Assembly: GCF_016908595.1 (NCBI RefSeq)
Contig: NZ_JAFBEC010000007.1
Span: 214,383 to 278,382 of the forward strand
Length of the DNA stretch: 64,000 bases
Source: Geomicrobium sediminis
Lineage (GTDB): Bacteria; Bacillota; Bacilli; Bacillales; Marinococcaceae
Reading direction: 5' to 3'
The position numbers and the translations under genes were made by a program. This document shows, one piece after another, positions 15,207 through 24,869 of the stretch. How positions within the stretch are numbered: position 1 is the stretch's first letter; the number at the start of each line of letters is the position of its first letter. A model generated the notes under the pieces. That model saw nothing but the letters and a program-made list of their open reading frames with translations, had not been told where the DNA came from and did not search any database.

Positions 15207-16703
15207 TTGAAGTCGGGAACGGTCCACTATCCACTATTTAAACGGCAAGATATCGATGCATTTTTCGCGTTATTTCAAAACAACCTTGCAAACTTCGTTA
15301 TTATTGCGGCTACGATGCTTACAATTGGATTTCCGGCGGACATCGTTTTTACGAAAGTGATTCCAGGAGCTGCAATTGCTGTTATTGCGGGAAACATTTA
15401 TTACTCTTATCAAGCCAAGCGTCTTGCAGTGAAAGAAAACCGCTCAGACGTGACGGCTTTAGCGTATGGAATTAGTACGCCTGTTATGTTCGTTTTTCTT
15501 TTCGGAGTGCTTGCTCCTGCCTATACACTCACAGGCGGCAATGCTGAACTCGCCTTTCGCATCGGCTTAGCTGCATGTTTTATAAGTGGATTAATTGAAG
15601 TACTGATTTCCTTTAGTGGAAATTGGTTAACGAAGCACCTACCACGACCAGCAATGCTCGGAGCTTTAGCAGGTGTTGCCCTCACGTTTATAGCAGGTGA
15701 GATGCTTTTTGAAGTGTTCGCTCTACCTGTCGTCGGTTTAGTTGCACTATTTATTATTCTTCTTGGAATTCTTGGAAAAGTAGCGTTACCGTTTAATATT
15801 CCGTCTTCTTTATTCGCAATTATCGTCGGAACGATACTAGCATTCTCATTAGGAGAGATTACGTTACAAGATGTGAGCACTGCGCTCGATCAAGTTGGCT
15901 TTTATCCATTTATTCCGAGTCTAGAAGTGTTCCACGGTTTCCAAGCTTTGTTTACCGGATTTGTAGGGCTACTTGCTGTTATCTTACCGATCACGCTTTA
16001 CAATGCCGTTGAAACGATGAACAACACTGCTGCCATGGCAGCTGAAGGCGATCGCTATGACGTTCGTGAATGCCAAGCTGTAGATGGTAGTGGTACGATT
16101 TTAGGTACATTTTTCGGTGGTGTTTTCCCAACAACGGTATACATCGCATCCATCGGCTCGAAATGGATGGGCGCTGGACGCGGTTATAGCTTATTAAATG
16201 GAATTGTCTTTTTTGTTGCTGCGATTTTCGGTTTAATTGGCGCACTATCTACCATTATCCCGACTGCAGCCGTTGCACCAATCTTAGTTTTTGCAGGTGT
16301 GAGTATGGTAGCGACCGCATTCCATACGAATGCGAAGAAGTATTACCCTGCTGTCGTAATTGCCCTTCTTCCTTACGTTGCCAACTACATTATGACGCGT
16401 TTTCAAGGAGACGCAGCACATGTTATTGATGGTATTTCAACAGGTTTAACACCTCTCGGTGAAGGGGCCATGTTCACAGGAATCGTACTAGGTGCAATTA
16501 CGGTGTTTATTATTGATCACCGATTTGATCAAGCTGCACTGTACGCGTTCTTCGGTGCTCTCCTTTCGTATTTCGGCTTTACTCATGCTTCAGAACTCGC
16601 CTTTAACGCTGCACCACCTTACACATTAGCGTATCTCGTGCTCGTCGTATTGTTCGCATTTTATAGCATTCAAGCAAGACGTAACAAAATTAAACATCTC
16701 TAA
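15207..16703 (+). CDS. NCS2/AzgA-type purine permease
   Basis: A 498-residue protein with about 12-14 hydrophobic segments. NCS2-superfamily features can be seen: NLANFVIIAATMLTIGFPA at the start, ALAYGISTPVMFVF, and the later NAVETMNNTAAMAAEGD followed by FGGVFPTTVYIASIG. It is not a typical PbuX sequence and looks more like the AzgA/PbuG branch, so the exact substrate is uncertain; the riboswitch and xpt upstream point to xanthine, guanine or hypoxanthine. The start is TTG at 15207 with a GAAGGGG site. The terminator at 16708-16755 ends the unit. Confidence 0.8.
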   Translation: MKSGTVHYPLFKRQDIDAFFALFQNNLANFVIIAATMLTIGFPADIVFTKVIPGAAIAVIAGNIYYSYQAKRLAVKENRSDVTALAYGISTPVMFVFLFGVLAPAYTLTGGNAELAFRIGLAACFISGLIEVLISFSGNWLTKHLPRPAMLGALAGVALTFIAGEMLFEVFALPVVGLVALFIILLGILGKVALPFNIPSSLFAIIVGTILAFSLGEITLQDVSTALDQVGFYPFIPSLEVFHGFQALFTGFVGLLAVILPITLYNAVETMNNTAAMAAEGDRYDVRECQAVDGSGTILGTFFGGVFPTTVYIASIGSKWMGAGRGYSLLNGIVFFVAAIFGLIGALSTIIPTAAVAPILVFAGVSMVATAFHTNAKKYYPAVVIALLPYVANYIMTRFQGDAAHVIDGISTGLTPLGEGAMFTGIVLGAITVFIIDHRFDQAALYAFFGALLSYFGFTHASELAFNAAPPYTLAYLVLVVLFAFYSIQARRNKIKHL

Positions 16704-16707
16704 CTCC

Positions 16708-16755
16708 AAAACCCTCGAAGAATCGAAGCGTATGTTGCGATTCTTCGAGGGTTTT
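16708..16755. terminator. Bidirectional terminator after the purine permease
   Basis: A perfect 18-bp stem from AAAACCCTCG (16708) to CGAGGGTTTT (16755) with a 12-base loop. A/T tracts on both sides would work in either direction. Confidence 0.88.
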
Positions 16756-16798
16756 GTGTTAATCTGAAGCTCTACCAACCTAAAAAGGTGTGAATTGT

Positions 16799-17590
16799 TT
16801 GAACTCGAAAATTGATCTGGTTACTTTTCGTCTGTTTGTCTTTTGGTATACCGTCGGCATCTTTTTACTCACGTTTGATCTTGTACCCCCACCATTAGAA
16901 TGGGCAAACGCCGTTTTTTTAATTTTGTGTGGGATTCTTGGTGGTTTTTACTTTATTCGTACATACGGCCTATTCATTGGTGGCGTTACGGTTGTCGTTA
17001 TTATGGTGTTTTCGATCACTGCAGAAGTATTTGGTGTTAGTACAGGTCTTCTTTTTGGAGATTATGATTATAATCCAGATTTCGGGCTCGTGTTTTTTAA
17101 TGTACCGTTTACAATTGGCACTGCTTGGCTTATGGTAATCGCTACAACACACGCCCTCGTTTCACCGTGGTTTAGCCACGTAAAGTCCAGCGTTGTTAAA
17201 GGATTCGGATACGTATTAACGGCAAGCCTTTTTGCTGTTGCTATTGACCTCGTGATCGACCCCGTCGCTTTTGAAGTCAAGACGTATTGGGAATGGGGCG
17301 GTACCGATGGCTTTTATTACGGTATTCCATTTTCGAATTTTGTTGGTTGGTTTATCGTTGCTTTTGTTCTACACAGCTTTATTTATGTATTCTTTCATCT
17401 CGCACGAGTATGGGACAAACAAGTTCACGCGTACTGGTGGCCTCGTACCGTTGCGCTGTTTTATATGATCGTTTTTATGTTTACCTTTTTATGTGCGGTC
17501 AACGGTTTATGGTTAGCCGCTATTTCAGGTGTTGTAACGATGGTTGTTGCTCGCTTGATAACAAATCGTTTTAACCGGAGTCATTTATGA
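16799..17590 (+). CDS. CruF-like carotenoid hydratase (DUF422)
   Basis: About 263 residues, with seven or so hydrophobic segments. The sequence FGVSTGLLFGDYDYN, then PFTIGTAWLMVI and VIDPVAFEVKTYWEW, with GIPFSNFVGWF, is that of the DUF422 family, which includes CruF (1',2'-hydratase of psi-end carotenoids) and archaeal bisanhydrobacterioruberin hydratase. It would add the 1-hydroxyl that the glycosyltransferase later uses; this is inferred. The start is TTG at 16799 eight bases after AAGGTG. First gene of the four-gene plus-strand operon, with its stop overlapping the next ATG (ATGA). Confidence 0.8.
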   Translation: MNSKIDLVTFRLFVFWYTVGIFLLTFDLVPPPLEWANAVFLILCGILGGFYFIRTYGLFIGGVTVVVIMVFSITAEVFGVSTGLLFGDYDYNPDFGLVFFNVPFTIGTAWLMVIATTHALVSPWFSHVKSSVVKGFGYVLTASLFAVAIDLVIDPVAFEVKTYWEWGGTDGFYYGIPFSNFVGWFIVAFVLHSFIYVFFHLARVWDKQVHAYWWPRTVALFYMIVFMFTFLCAVNGLWLAAISGVVTMVVARLITNRFNRSHL

Positions 17591-18288
17591 TCAAAGCGAA
17601 TAAAAGTCGTCTGTTTCATGCAATTTTTCGCCCGTTTATGTTATGGCAATTCCGTAAAAACTTTTACGGCATACACGTTTTAGATGAGCGTATCAACAAA
17701 CAACCTACGTCGCTTTTCGTGATGAATCATAGCAGTTGGTGGGATGGGTTGCTCTGTTTATTATTAAACGAAAAGCTGTTTAACAGTGATGCGTACATGA
17801 TGATGGATGAAGAAGGCTTGCAGAAGTTTCCGTTTTTCCGACGTCTTGGTGCTTTTTCAATCAATTCCAAAGATCGAGGGAAATTGCGAACGAGTTATCG
17901 TTACACGCAATCATTGCTACAATCCAAAAAGTCAGTATGGTTGTTTCCACAAGGAGAAGAACGTCATCAAGAACTTCGACCGTTAGCAGTCCAGCGTGGG
18001 GTCGTTCATTTTCATAACAAAGCACCACATGGTGATGTTACGTTTATTAGTGCATACTATACGTTTTTAAGGGAACAAAAGCCTGAAGTTTTTATCCACG
18101 TACAAACGTGCACCCTGACCCACACAACCATCGAAACATTTGAAGAACAGATGACTAGACAGCTAGATCGTCTACGCAATTCGGTGATTACAGGTAATCT
18201 TCAACAATTTGAAACGTTCGTTGCAGGAAGAAGGACGATAAGTGAATGGTTTCAGACGCTATCACGTAGATCGGAGAGAAAGCAATGA
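17587..18288 (+). CDS. Lysophospholipid-type acyltransferase (carotenoid acylation)
   Basis: A 233-residue PlsC-fold acyltransferase. The catalytic HX4D motif is NHSSWWD (about residues 48-54), followed by the acceptor-binding FPQGEERH (block III). In Staphylococcus CrtO and in Bacillus carotenoid clusters, similar enzymes esterify the sugar of a glycosyl carotenoid with a fatty acid; the four-base overlaps with the CruF-like gene upstream and the glycosyltransferase gene downstream support the same job here. Substrate not proven by sequence. Confidence 0.8.
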   Translation: MIKANKSRLFHAIFRPFMLWQFRKNFYGIHVLDERINKQPTSLFVMNHSSWWDGLLCLLLNEKLFNSDAYMMMDEEGLQKFPFFRRLGAFSINSKDRGKLRTSYRYTQSLLQSKKSVWLFPQGEERHQELRPLAVQRGVVHFHNKAPHGDVTFISAYYTFLREQKPEVFIHVQTCTLTHTTIETFEEQMTRQLDRLRNSVITGNLQQFETFVAGRRTISEWFQTLSRRSERKQ

Positions 18289-19388
18289 TTGTCTCACTAT
18301 GCTTGTTGTTAGTGTTGCTGTTCATATGGACGGTTGTAAATGGCGTATTTATGCCTCGTCTGACGTATTCAGCGAATGAGAAGAATGCGTCGTGCGTGAG
18401 TATTCTCGTGCCAATGCGTAATGAAGAGCGTAACGTAAAAACATTATTGTCTAGTTTATACGAAGCAATGCCTGCCAATAGTGAACTAATCATTCTTGAC
18501 GACCAATCCACCGACAACACACGTTCACTACTAGAATCAGGTTTGCAACGCTTTTCAAATGCATCGGTCATCGATGGCGCTCCCCTTCCATCTGGCTGGA
18601 TCGGAAAAGTCCACGCTTGTCATCAGCTTTCAAAGAGAGCGAACGGTGACTATTTGTTGTTTTTAGATGCCGATGTAACCATCCGCCCGAAAACGATTGA
18701 AGCAAGCATTCAACTGCTACTCAAAAAACGTGCTGGATTTCTATCAGGCTTTCCTAAGTTCATTAAGAAAGGGATTCTCGGATACTTGCTTATTCCGTTG
18801 CAACACTTTCTCGTTGGTTTTCACTTGCCACTTTACCTTGCCAATCATTCTTCCATGATAAAAGCAAGTGCTGCTCATGGGAGCTTTATGATGTTTACGA
18901 AAACCGCATACGAAAAAGCAGGTGGGCATGAAGGAGTTAGAGGTGAAATTGTAGACGACGTTGCACTCATGCGTGCTGTAAAACGAAGTGGTAACCGAGC
19001 GATATTAGCTAACATTACAGATTATGTTGACTGCTATATGTACGACACGAACCGTGAAGTATGGGATGGATTTACGAAAAACGTCTTTACAGGTATTGGT
19101 CGCTCTTATGTTCTTGCACTTGTACTTACTCTTTTTTACACGATAACGTTCATTGCTCCATTTGTTATTGCCATATATGGTGTCGTTACGTTGAACAGTT
19201 GGTTACTCATCCCTTACGGAGTTGTAGTACTCATTCGACTCGCGATCGACCTACGAGTAAAAGAATCACCACTACTCTCTTTATTTCACCCGATTGCCAT
19301 CCTATGTTTACTTGCGCTATTACTACGTTCCATGTACGTAAATACACGTTCAAAAGGATACACATGGAAAGGACGGACGTATCAATGA
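18285..19388 (+). CDS. Family 2 glycosyltransferase (CrtQ-like)
   Basis: A 367-residue GT2 enzyme. An N-terminal hydrophobic segment is followed by the GT-A fold: SILVPMRNEERNVKTLL, IILDDQSTDNT, the LPSGWIGKVHACHQL stretch typical of CrtQ-type and hopene/carotenoid GTs, the DXD-like LFLDADVTI, and a C-terminal set of hydrophobic segments. It probably transfers a hexose to a carotenoid carboxyl or hydroxyl group. ATGA overlaps link it with both neighbours. Confidence 0.85.
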   Translation: MIVSLCLLLVLLFIWTVVNGVFMPRLTYSANEKNASCVSILVPMRNEERNVKTLLSSLYEAMPANSELIILDDQSTDNTRSLLESGLQRFSNASVIDGAPLPSGWIGKVHACHQLSKRANGDYLLFLDADVTIRPKTIEASIQLLLKKRAGFLSGFPKFIKKGILGYLLIPLQHFLVGFHLPLYLANHSSMIKASAAHGSFMMFTKTAYEKAGGHEGVRGEIVDDVALMRAVKRSGNRAILANITDYVDCYMYDTNREVWDGFTKNVFTGIGRSYVLALVLTLFYTITFIAPFVIAIYGVVTLNSWLLIPYGVVVLIRLAIDLRVKESPLLSLFHPIAILCLLALLLRSMYVNTRSKGYTWKGRTYQ

Positions 19389-20824
19389 AACGAGTTGTTA
19401 TTATTGGTGCCGGACTTGGCGGATTGTCTGCAGCCATCTATTTAAGTCGAGACGGTTATGATGTTACGGTTTTAGAAAAACGCAACCAACCTGGTGGCAA
19501 GCTCCATAAGCAAACTGTCGGTGATGCGTCCTTTGACTTTGGCCCAAATACGATTACAATGCCTGACGTTTTCCAGGACGTTCTCACCTATGGCGGAGAC
19601 GATGAGCCACTTCCATTCATTAAACTTCAAGACCATACGATGAATTACTTTAAAAATGATGCACCACTACTCTTTTCAAGTGATGAACGTACGATGGAAG
19701 AACAGCTTTCTCAATCCGATTACTCAGCATTTCAGCAGTACAAAAAAACAGTTGCTCGAATCTTTCACATGTCAAAAACACATTTTTTCACCCGTAGTTT
19801 TACAAGTTGGCGTGACTATTTGAACCCACGCTTAGCGACCGCTTTAACAGCTGTAAAGCCGTTTACAACGATGCACGCGTTCCATCGCTCATTATTTAAA
19901 GATGAGCGACTCATTCAAGCACTTGATCGTTATGGGACGTATGTTGGTTCCTCTCCTTATCAAGTACCGGCTACATTTACGATGATTGCTCATTTAGAAT
20001 TTAATGATGGCGTCTATTACGTACAAGGAGGAAACACAAAGATTGCAAAACGATTAGAGTCATGTGCGAAAAATAATGGTGTGTCGTTTCACTACGGCGA
20101 AGAAGCAACCTCTCTTCGCACGCATGAGAAAAAAATCACCGAAGTTATTACACAAGCCGATCAATCTTATACTTGTGATCATGTCATTTTAAATGGAGAC
20201 CTGTTAACACAAACGAGTACGTTGTTAAAAACACCCCCTCCAGCTGAACGATCATTCACACCGTCATCATCAGCATTTGTGATGATGTTACGGAATAACC
20301 AACCTCAAAAGAACTTGCAACATCATCACCAAGTGTACTTCGCAGATAATTATAAACGTGAGTTTCATGAGCTTTTCAAAGCAAAACGATACGTAGATGA
20401 ACCGACAATCTACATTAGCAACAGCAGTAGTACCGACCGTACTCAACGACGTCACGGAGATAACTTATACGTTCTAGTTAACGCACCTGCTTTATCAGAT
20501 AGTCTCATTTACGACAGTGAAACGTATCGCTCACTGATCTTTAAACGCTTACAAACGTTTGGTGTGAATATAGAATATGATCAACAAATGAACACTTTCA
20601 CTCCTATGGATATTGCCAGAGAGTTTGGCGCATACAAAGGCGCGATTTACGGACTCAGTTCAAATACATTACGTCAGGCATTTCTACGTCCTTTTAACGC
20701 ATCAACTACGTTTAACAACCTTACCTTTACCGGTGGCTCTACTCACCCAGGTGGTGGCTCACCGCTCGTCGTTTTAAGTGGTAAACTCGCCGCTAGCCAT
20801 ACGAAGAAAATGACAGTGCACTAA
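19385..20824 (+). CDS. CrtN/CrtP-type carotenoid oxidoreductase (copy A)
   Basis: A 479-residue FAD enzyme of the phytoene desaturase superfamily. The dinucleotide motif is VVIIGAGLGGLSAAIYLSR, followed by EKRNQPGGKL; the C-terminal motif is FTGGSTHPGGGSPLVVLSG. Of the three homologues in this region it is the most divergent and sits with the modifying genes, so a terminal oxidase role (CrtP/CrtNb type, making an aldehyde or acid) is a reasonable inference. The ATG at 19385 overlaps the glycosyltransferase stop by four bases; an in-frame ATG at 19364 is possible. Confidence 0.82.
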   Translation: MKRVVIIGAGLGGLSAAIYLSRDGYDVTVLEKRNQPGGKLHKQTVGDASFDFGPNTITMPDVFQDVLTYGGDDEPLPFIKLQDHTMNYFKNDAPLLFSSDERTMEEQLSQSDYSAFQQYKKTVARIFHMSKTHFFTRSFTSWRDYLNPRLATALTAVKPFTTMHAFHRSLFKDERLIQALDRYGTYVGSSPYQVPATFTMIAHLEFNDGVYYVQGGNTKIAKRLESCAKNNGVSFHYGEEATSLRTHEKKITEVITQADQSYTCDHVILNGDLLTQTSTLLKTPPPAERSFTPSSSAFVMMLRNNQPQKNLQHHHQVYFADNYKREFHELFKAKRYVDEPTIYISNSSSTDRTQRRHGDNLYVLVNAPALSDSLIYDSETYRSLIFKRLQTFGVNIEYDQQMNTFTPMDIAREFGAYKGAIYGLSSNTLRQAFLRPFNASTTFNNLTFTGGSTHPGGGSPLVVLSGKLAASHTKKMTVH

Positions 20825-20843
20825 CTTGTGCACTGTCATTTTT
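20807..20843. terminator. Bidirectional terminator between convergent crt operons
   Basis: A 15-bp stem (AAAATGACAGTGCAC at 20807-20821 with its complement at 20828-20842) with a 6-base loop and T runs on both sides. It serves both operons and overlaps both terminal stop codons. Confidence 0.9.
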
Positions 20844-21726
20844 AGCTTATTGCATTTTCAGTTCCTTCAATTTGGATTTGTTCAAGAATTAGTTTCTTTT
20901 CAGTTTGGTCGACGTACGAACGCTCATGAAATACATTGTACCCGTTGCTACGAACTTTATCGAGAATCTTCCAATACAAGTGCGCTGCAGCTTTCACCGA
21001 AAACCGGGAGTAAATTGGATAATAATGAATCGTTCGTAATGCTTCTTCATATAACTCATCCGCTCTAGAAGCCATTTGCTCCCAGACCATTACAAAATCA
21101 TCATTGACTGTTTTCGTTGTGATTGCTTCCATTGCCTTTGGATGCATGTTGAGTAAGGACTGTGGCACATACAAGCGATCAATCTCGTAATCTTCACCGA
21201 TGTCTCGTAAAATGTTCGTTATTTGCATAGCAACGCCAAGCGCCACCGCACCGTCTTTCATCTCTTCGTACGATCGCTTAGGCGCTAAAATTGGTTGCAA
21301 CATCAACCCAACACTACCGGCTACATAATATCCATACGTTTCTGTATGAGCAAGCGTAGCAAACCGTTGTTCTTCTAAGTCAAATTGTTGACCTTGTATC
21401 ATATCTAAAAACGGTTCGTGTCTCATCGTAAACGTTTGAAAAACATCTTCCAATGCGATCCAGATATATGACGTTTCCTCTTTGTGTTCAACATGTCGTT
21501 GATTGTTTTCTAAGAACAACTGAAATTCCCGTTCAAATTCGAGTAGTTGCTCTTTAGGGTTTGCCCCTTCATCAACAATGTCATCGGCGTATCTACAAAA
21601 CGCATAAACCGCCCACACCGCTTGTCGATTTGCCGTCGGTAAAGATTGAAAAGCTTTCGAAAACGTCTTACTATGTTTATCGATTTGAGTTTTACAGCGC
21701 TGATACGCTTCTCGTTTACTAAGCAT
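20842..21726 (-). CDS. crtM: Diapophytoene (phytoene/squalene-type) synthase
   Basis: A 294-residue head-to-head prenyl synthase. The two aspartate-rich motifs are YADDIVDE (about residues 47-54) and NILRDIGEDYEIDRLYVP (about 166-183), with TFSKAFQSLP near the start. Company with three CrtN-type enzymes suggests C30 chemistry from farnesyl diphosphate (CrtM) rather than C40 (CrtB). It overlaps the upstream desaturase by eight bases. ispA and dxs elsewhere in the window supply the substrate pathway. Confidence 0.88.
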   Translation of the reverse strand: MLSKREAYQRCKTQIDKHSKTFSKAFQSLPTANRQAVWAVYAFCRYADDIVDEGANPKEQLLEFEREFQLFLENNQRHVEHKEETSYIWIALEDVFQTFTMRHEPFLDMIQGQQFDLEEQRFATLAHTETYGYYVAGSVGLMLQPILAPKRSYEEMKDGAVALGVAMQITNILRDIGEDYEIDRLYVPQSLLNMHPKAMEAITTKTVNDDFVMVWEQMASRADELYEEALRTIHYYPIYSRFSVKAAAHLYWKILDKVRSNGYNVFHERSYVDQTEKKLILEQIQIEGTENAIS

Positions 21727-23182
21727 GTGATCGCCGCTCCTTCATTTCCTTTGTTAGCAGATGATCTACGAGTAGTTGAGCGCCTTGCATGACAATTGGT
21801 ATGCCGCCTCCTGGATGAATGGACGCACCAACGGCATAGACATTTTTGTAGGCGTACGGTTGGAACTGAGGACGAAATACACCCGATTGTTTATATGATG
21901 GAGCAATTCCAAAGCTCCCTCCTGCAAACAGCCCTTCTAAAGCAGCGTCTTGTGGTGTTTTCACTTCAAACCATTCAATTCGCTCCCGTAAGCCTTCGTA
22001 CTGTTGCTCAGCACGTTGCAATACTCGTTCGACATACTCTGCTTCATTGTCTAACGTCTCATTAACTGGTGCAGGTACAAGAAAATAAAGAACACTTTTC
22101 CCAGCTGGTGCCAACGTGTCGTCAATCATCGATGGATTAAACAGATAAAATGAAGGATTGTTATGCCATTTTTTCTCCTTAAAAACATCATTCATATGTT
22201 GCTCATGTTCATTACTCATAAAGAATTGGTGAATATTCTGTTCGTCATACGCACCGTCAACCCCTGCATAAATGAGCAAACAACCAGATGATGGTTCATA
22301 GGTTCTCTTCGTCTTATGCGTTGTAAATAAACGGTCCATCATCGGCAAGTCACCATTGACGATCACTTCGTCAAAGTGTTGTAAACCTCCATGCTCCTCA
22401 ACAATGCCTGTCGCAACATTTCCTTCTGTAATCACTTCTTTGACCGCTGTTTTAAGCTTAATCGTAACGCCTCGACGTTCTAATTCTTGCTGTAAGATCT
22501 GTGCTAACTTGGCGTATCCACCTCTCACATACCAAATCCCGTCAGCATGTTCACTGTATGGAATTAATGAATAAAGAGCCGGCGTTGCTTTAGGATTGCC
22601 ACCGATATAAAGGGATTGAAAACTGAACGCTTCTTGTAATCGTTTAGATTTAAAATATCGAGACGTCGTTTTATTCATTGACTCATACACGTGCATTTTT
22701 AAAAGTTTTCTCGTATTTTCTAACGTGAAAAATTGTTTGCGATCGACAAAAGCCTGGTCTAAAAACGCTTCTTTTCCGGAATTAAAGTTCTCTTTCATGA
22801 CAGTCATGTATTTTTTGTAGCCTTCTTCTTCACCTGGATAATGACGCTTGATTTCTTCCATTTGTAACTGCTCGTCACTCCATTTATAAAACGTTTGACC
22901 GTCTTCATAATGCAAGGCATACAATGGATCGCAACGGAGCATGTCAAGTTGCTCACAATCAATACCTGCACTTTCTAACAATGAAATTAATAAGTTCGGT
23001 AAAAGAACGATGGTCGGACCTTCATCAACTTTATATCCATCGCGCTCTTTATAACGTAACCTGCCGCCTAGTCTTTCGTCTTTTTCATAAATCGTAATCG
23101 TACGCGTTGTGAGGTCTTCTTTCGTGAGGTTTAAAGCGGTCATCATACCACCGATTCCACCACCGATAATGGCTGTTTTCAA
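21719..23182 (-). CDS. CrtN-type carotenoid desaturase/oxidase (copy B)
   Basis: 487 residues, phytoene desaturase superfamily. N-terminal AIIGGGIGGMMTALNL and EKDERLGGRL bind FAD; the C-terminal signature is VGASIHPGGGIPIVMQGAQL. It starts with TTG, whose last bases overlap the TGA of copy C (TTGA), and precedes crtM, so the three are one translationally coupled unit. Whether it is the desaturase CrtN or a second oxidase cannot be told from motifs alone. Confidence 0.82.
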   Translation of the reverse strand: MKTAIIGGGIGGMMTALNLTKEDLTTRTITIYEKDERLGGRLRYKERDGYKVDEGPTIVLLPNLLISLLESAGIDCEQLDMLRCDPLYALHYEDGQTFYKWSDEQLQMEEIKRHYPGEEEGYKKYMTVMKENFNSGKEAFLDQAFVDRKQFFTLENTRKLLKMHVYESMNKTTSRYFKSKRLQEAFSFQSLYIGGNPKATPALYSLIPYSEHADGIWYVRGGYAKLAQILQQELERRGVTIKLKTAVKEVITEGNVATGIVEEHGGLQHFDEVIVNGDLPMMDRLFTTHKTKRTYEPSSGCLLIYAGVDGAYDEQNIHQFFMSNEHEQHMNDVFKEKKWHNNPSFYLFNPSMIDDTLAPAGKSVLYFLVPAPVNETLDNEAEYVERVLQRAEQQYEGLRERIEWFEVKTPQDAALEGLFAGGSFGIAPSYKQSGVFRPQFQPYAYKNVYAVGASIHPGGGIPIVMQGAQLLVDHLLTKEMKERRSHA

Positions 23183-24678
23183 ATTGAATCCCTCAACCTT
23201 CCATATGTTTTTTCAATGGCTTTCGCCGTGATGCGAGCAGATTCATAAATAGTCGGAAGTCCACTACCAGGGTGAGTTCCTCCTCCTACTAGCCAACAAT
23301 TGTCAACGTCTTGGAATCGATTGTGCGGTCTAAAATACATCATTTGACTCAGCTGATGCCCGAGATTAAACGTTGCACCTTCATACACATTCATCTCCTG
23401 CTCCCAATCCTTTGGCGTATAGATCGATAACACGTCTATGTCCGATTCTGAAAACGTGAAGTTTGTTTTTTGTTGCATTTTCTCGATCAGGTGATTGCTG
23501 TATGCGTTTTTTTCTTTGCTCCAATCAATTTGACTACGATTGTTCGGAACAGGAGCAAGCACGTATAGGCTCGATTGCCCATTTTTATCGACACTACTGT
23601 CGGAAACAGACGGATGGTGAACATAAAACGATGGATCTTTAGAGAGTACGAGCTTCTCACTAATCTCTTCCACGTTCTTTTTGTAGTCATTTGCAAAGTA
23701 AATGTTATGGTGGTTCGCATTAAATGTTTTCTTTACGCCAAGATAGAGCATAAATGATGAACAAGATAACTGCTTATTCTTAAGCTTACGTGGTGTCCAA
23801 CGGTTTAAGTCTTCTTCTTCAAACAATTCAGTAATGGCATGTCCGAAATCTGCATTTACAATGACTTGGTCGTAGTGGAAAGCTTCTCCTGACGATAGGG
23901 AAATGCCAATCGCTTTCTTATTCTTCGTCATCACTTTACTTACTTCTGTATGTGTAAATACGTTGCCACCATTTTCTTCAATAATCGTTTTCATTGCATT
24001 CGCAATCGACTGAAATCCCCCGATTGGATAGTAAACACCATATCGATGTTCCATATAGGATAAGATGCTAAAAGCGCCAGGGCATTTCCAAGGAGACATG
24101 CCGAGGTACTTCGATTGAAATGTAAACGATAATTTTAATCGCTCGTCTTTGAAAAATCGTGATAGTTCATCGTAAAGTGATCGACCGATCGATAAGTTAG
24201 GCAACGCTTTAATGGCTCTTTTGCTTACGTAATCACGCAACTGACGATGTTCCGTTTGAAGTACTGGTAACAACCGTTCCCACTTCTTCCCTGTCTCTTT
24301 CATGAAACGATCATAGCCGATTTCTTCTCCAGGAAACGCTTCTGCAATACGCTTTCTCGTAAGAGTCGGATCACTTGAAGGTTGAAACGTCAAATTAGGG
24401 AAAATCAAATCGTACATAGGATCGACGCGTTCTAGTTGGACGTAATCACTGAACACTCGTCCTGATGATGCAAACAACTCTTCTAAAATGAATGGCATCG
24501 ATAGGAATGTTGGTCCTCGTTCAAATCGATAATCATCTATTGAAAAGTTCGAGGCTCTTCCCCCCACGACTCCATGCTTTTCAAAAACGTCTACGTGATA
24601 TCCCCAACTTGATAACATCATCGCTGCTGCTAATCCTCCAGGTCCAGCACCAACGACTGCAATACGCTTGTTATTCAA
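23179..24678 (-). CDS. crtN: CrtN-type carotenoid desaturase (copy C)
   Basis: 499 residues. FAD motif VVGAGPGGLAAAMMLSSWG, then EKHGVVGGRASNF, with FERGPTFLSMP, and the C-terminal GGGTHPGSGLPTIYESARIT, the closest of the three to the classic CrtI/CrtN signature. It is therefore my best candidate for the diapophytoene desaturase. It starts with TTG after GGGAGG and is first in the crt minus-strand operon, about 65 bases downstream of a sigma-B-like site. Confidence 0.84.
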   Translation of the reverse strand: MNNKRIAVVGAGPGGLAAAMMLSSWGYHVDVFEKHGVVGGRASNFSIDDYRFERGPTFLSMPFILEELFASSGRVFSDYVQLERVDPMYDLIFPNLTFQPSSDPTLTRKRIAEAFPGEEIGYDRFMKETGKKWERLLPVLQTEHRQLRDYVSKRAIKALPNLSIGRSLYDELSRFFKDERLKLSFTFQSKYLGMSPWKCPGAFSILSYMEHRYGVYYPIGGFQSIANAMKTIIEENGGNVFTHTEVSKVMTKNKKAIGISLSSGEAFHYDQVIVNADFGHAITELFEEEDLNRWTPRKLKNKQLSCSSFMLYLGVKKTFNANHHNIYFANDYKKNVEEISEKLVLSKDPSFYVHHPSVSDSSVDKNGQSSLYVLAPVPNNRSQIDWSKEKNAYSNHLIEKMQQKTNFTFSESDIDVLSIYTPKDWEQEMNVYEGATFNLGHQLSQMMYFRPHNRFQDVDNCWLVGGGTHPGSGLPTIYESARITAKAIEKTYGRLRDSI

Positions 24679-24742
24679 TCTTTCCTCCCTCTGTCGTACC
24701 TTTTGAACTACAACGATGTACTTGTATTACATTTACAAGTTA

Positions 24743-24768
24743 TTACCCGAACAACGAGCATAACAAAC
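24743..24768 (-). promoter_or_regulatory. Candidate sigma-B promoter of the minus-strand crt operon
   Basis: On the minus strand GTTTGT (24768-24763), 14 bases, GGGTAA (24748-24743). The Bacillus sigma-B pattern is GTTTAA, N12-14, GGGTAT. The staphylococcal crtOPQMN operon is sigma-B controlled, so the biology fits. The match was made by eye. Confidence 0.5.
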
Positions 24769-24810
24769 CTTTATACGAGAAAACCGTTCTACAAAACAGA
24801 ATTTTTGTCT

Positions 24811-24859
24811 AAAAATTAAAACGAAGCCATTAAACAATCGGGTTTAATGGCTTCGTTTT
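24811..24859. terminator. Terminator of the asparagine-synthetase-like gene
   Basis: A 17-bp stem (AAACGAAGCCATTAAAC at 24818-24834 with its complement at 24842-24858) with T runs on both sides. It separates the asnB-like gene from the crt operon. Confidence 0.88.
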
Positions 24860-24869
24860 TCGTTCGTTA

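Noticed and set aside
19061..19384. 108-codon N-terminal extension of CrtN-like copy A
   Set aside because: It lies inside the glycosyltransferase gene in another frame; the FAD motif expected at the start begins at 19385.
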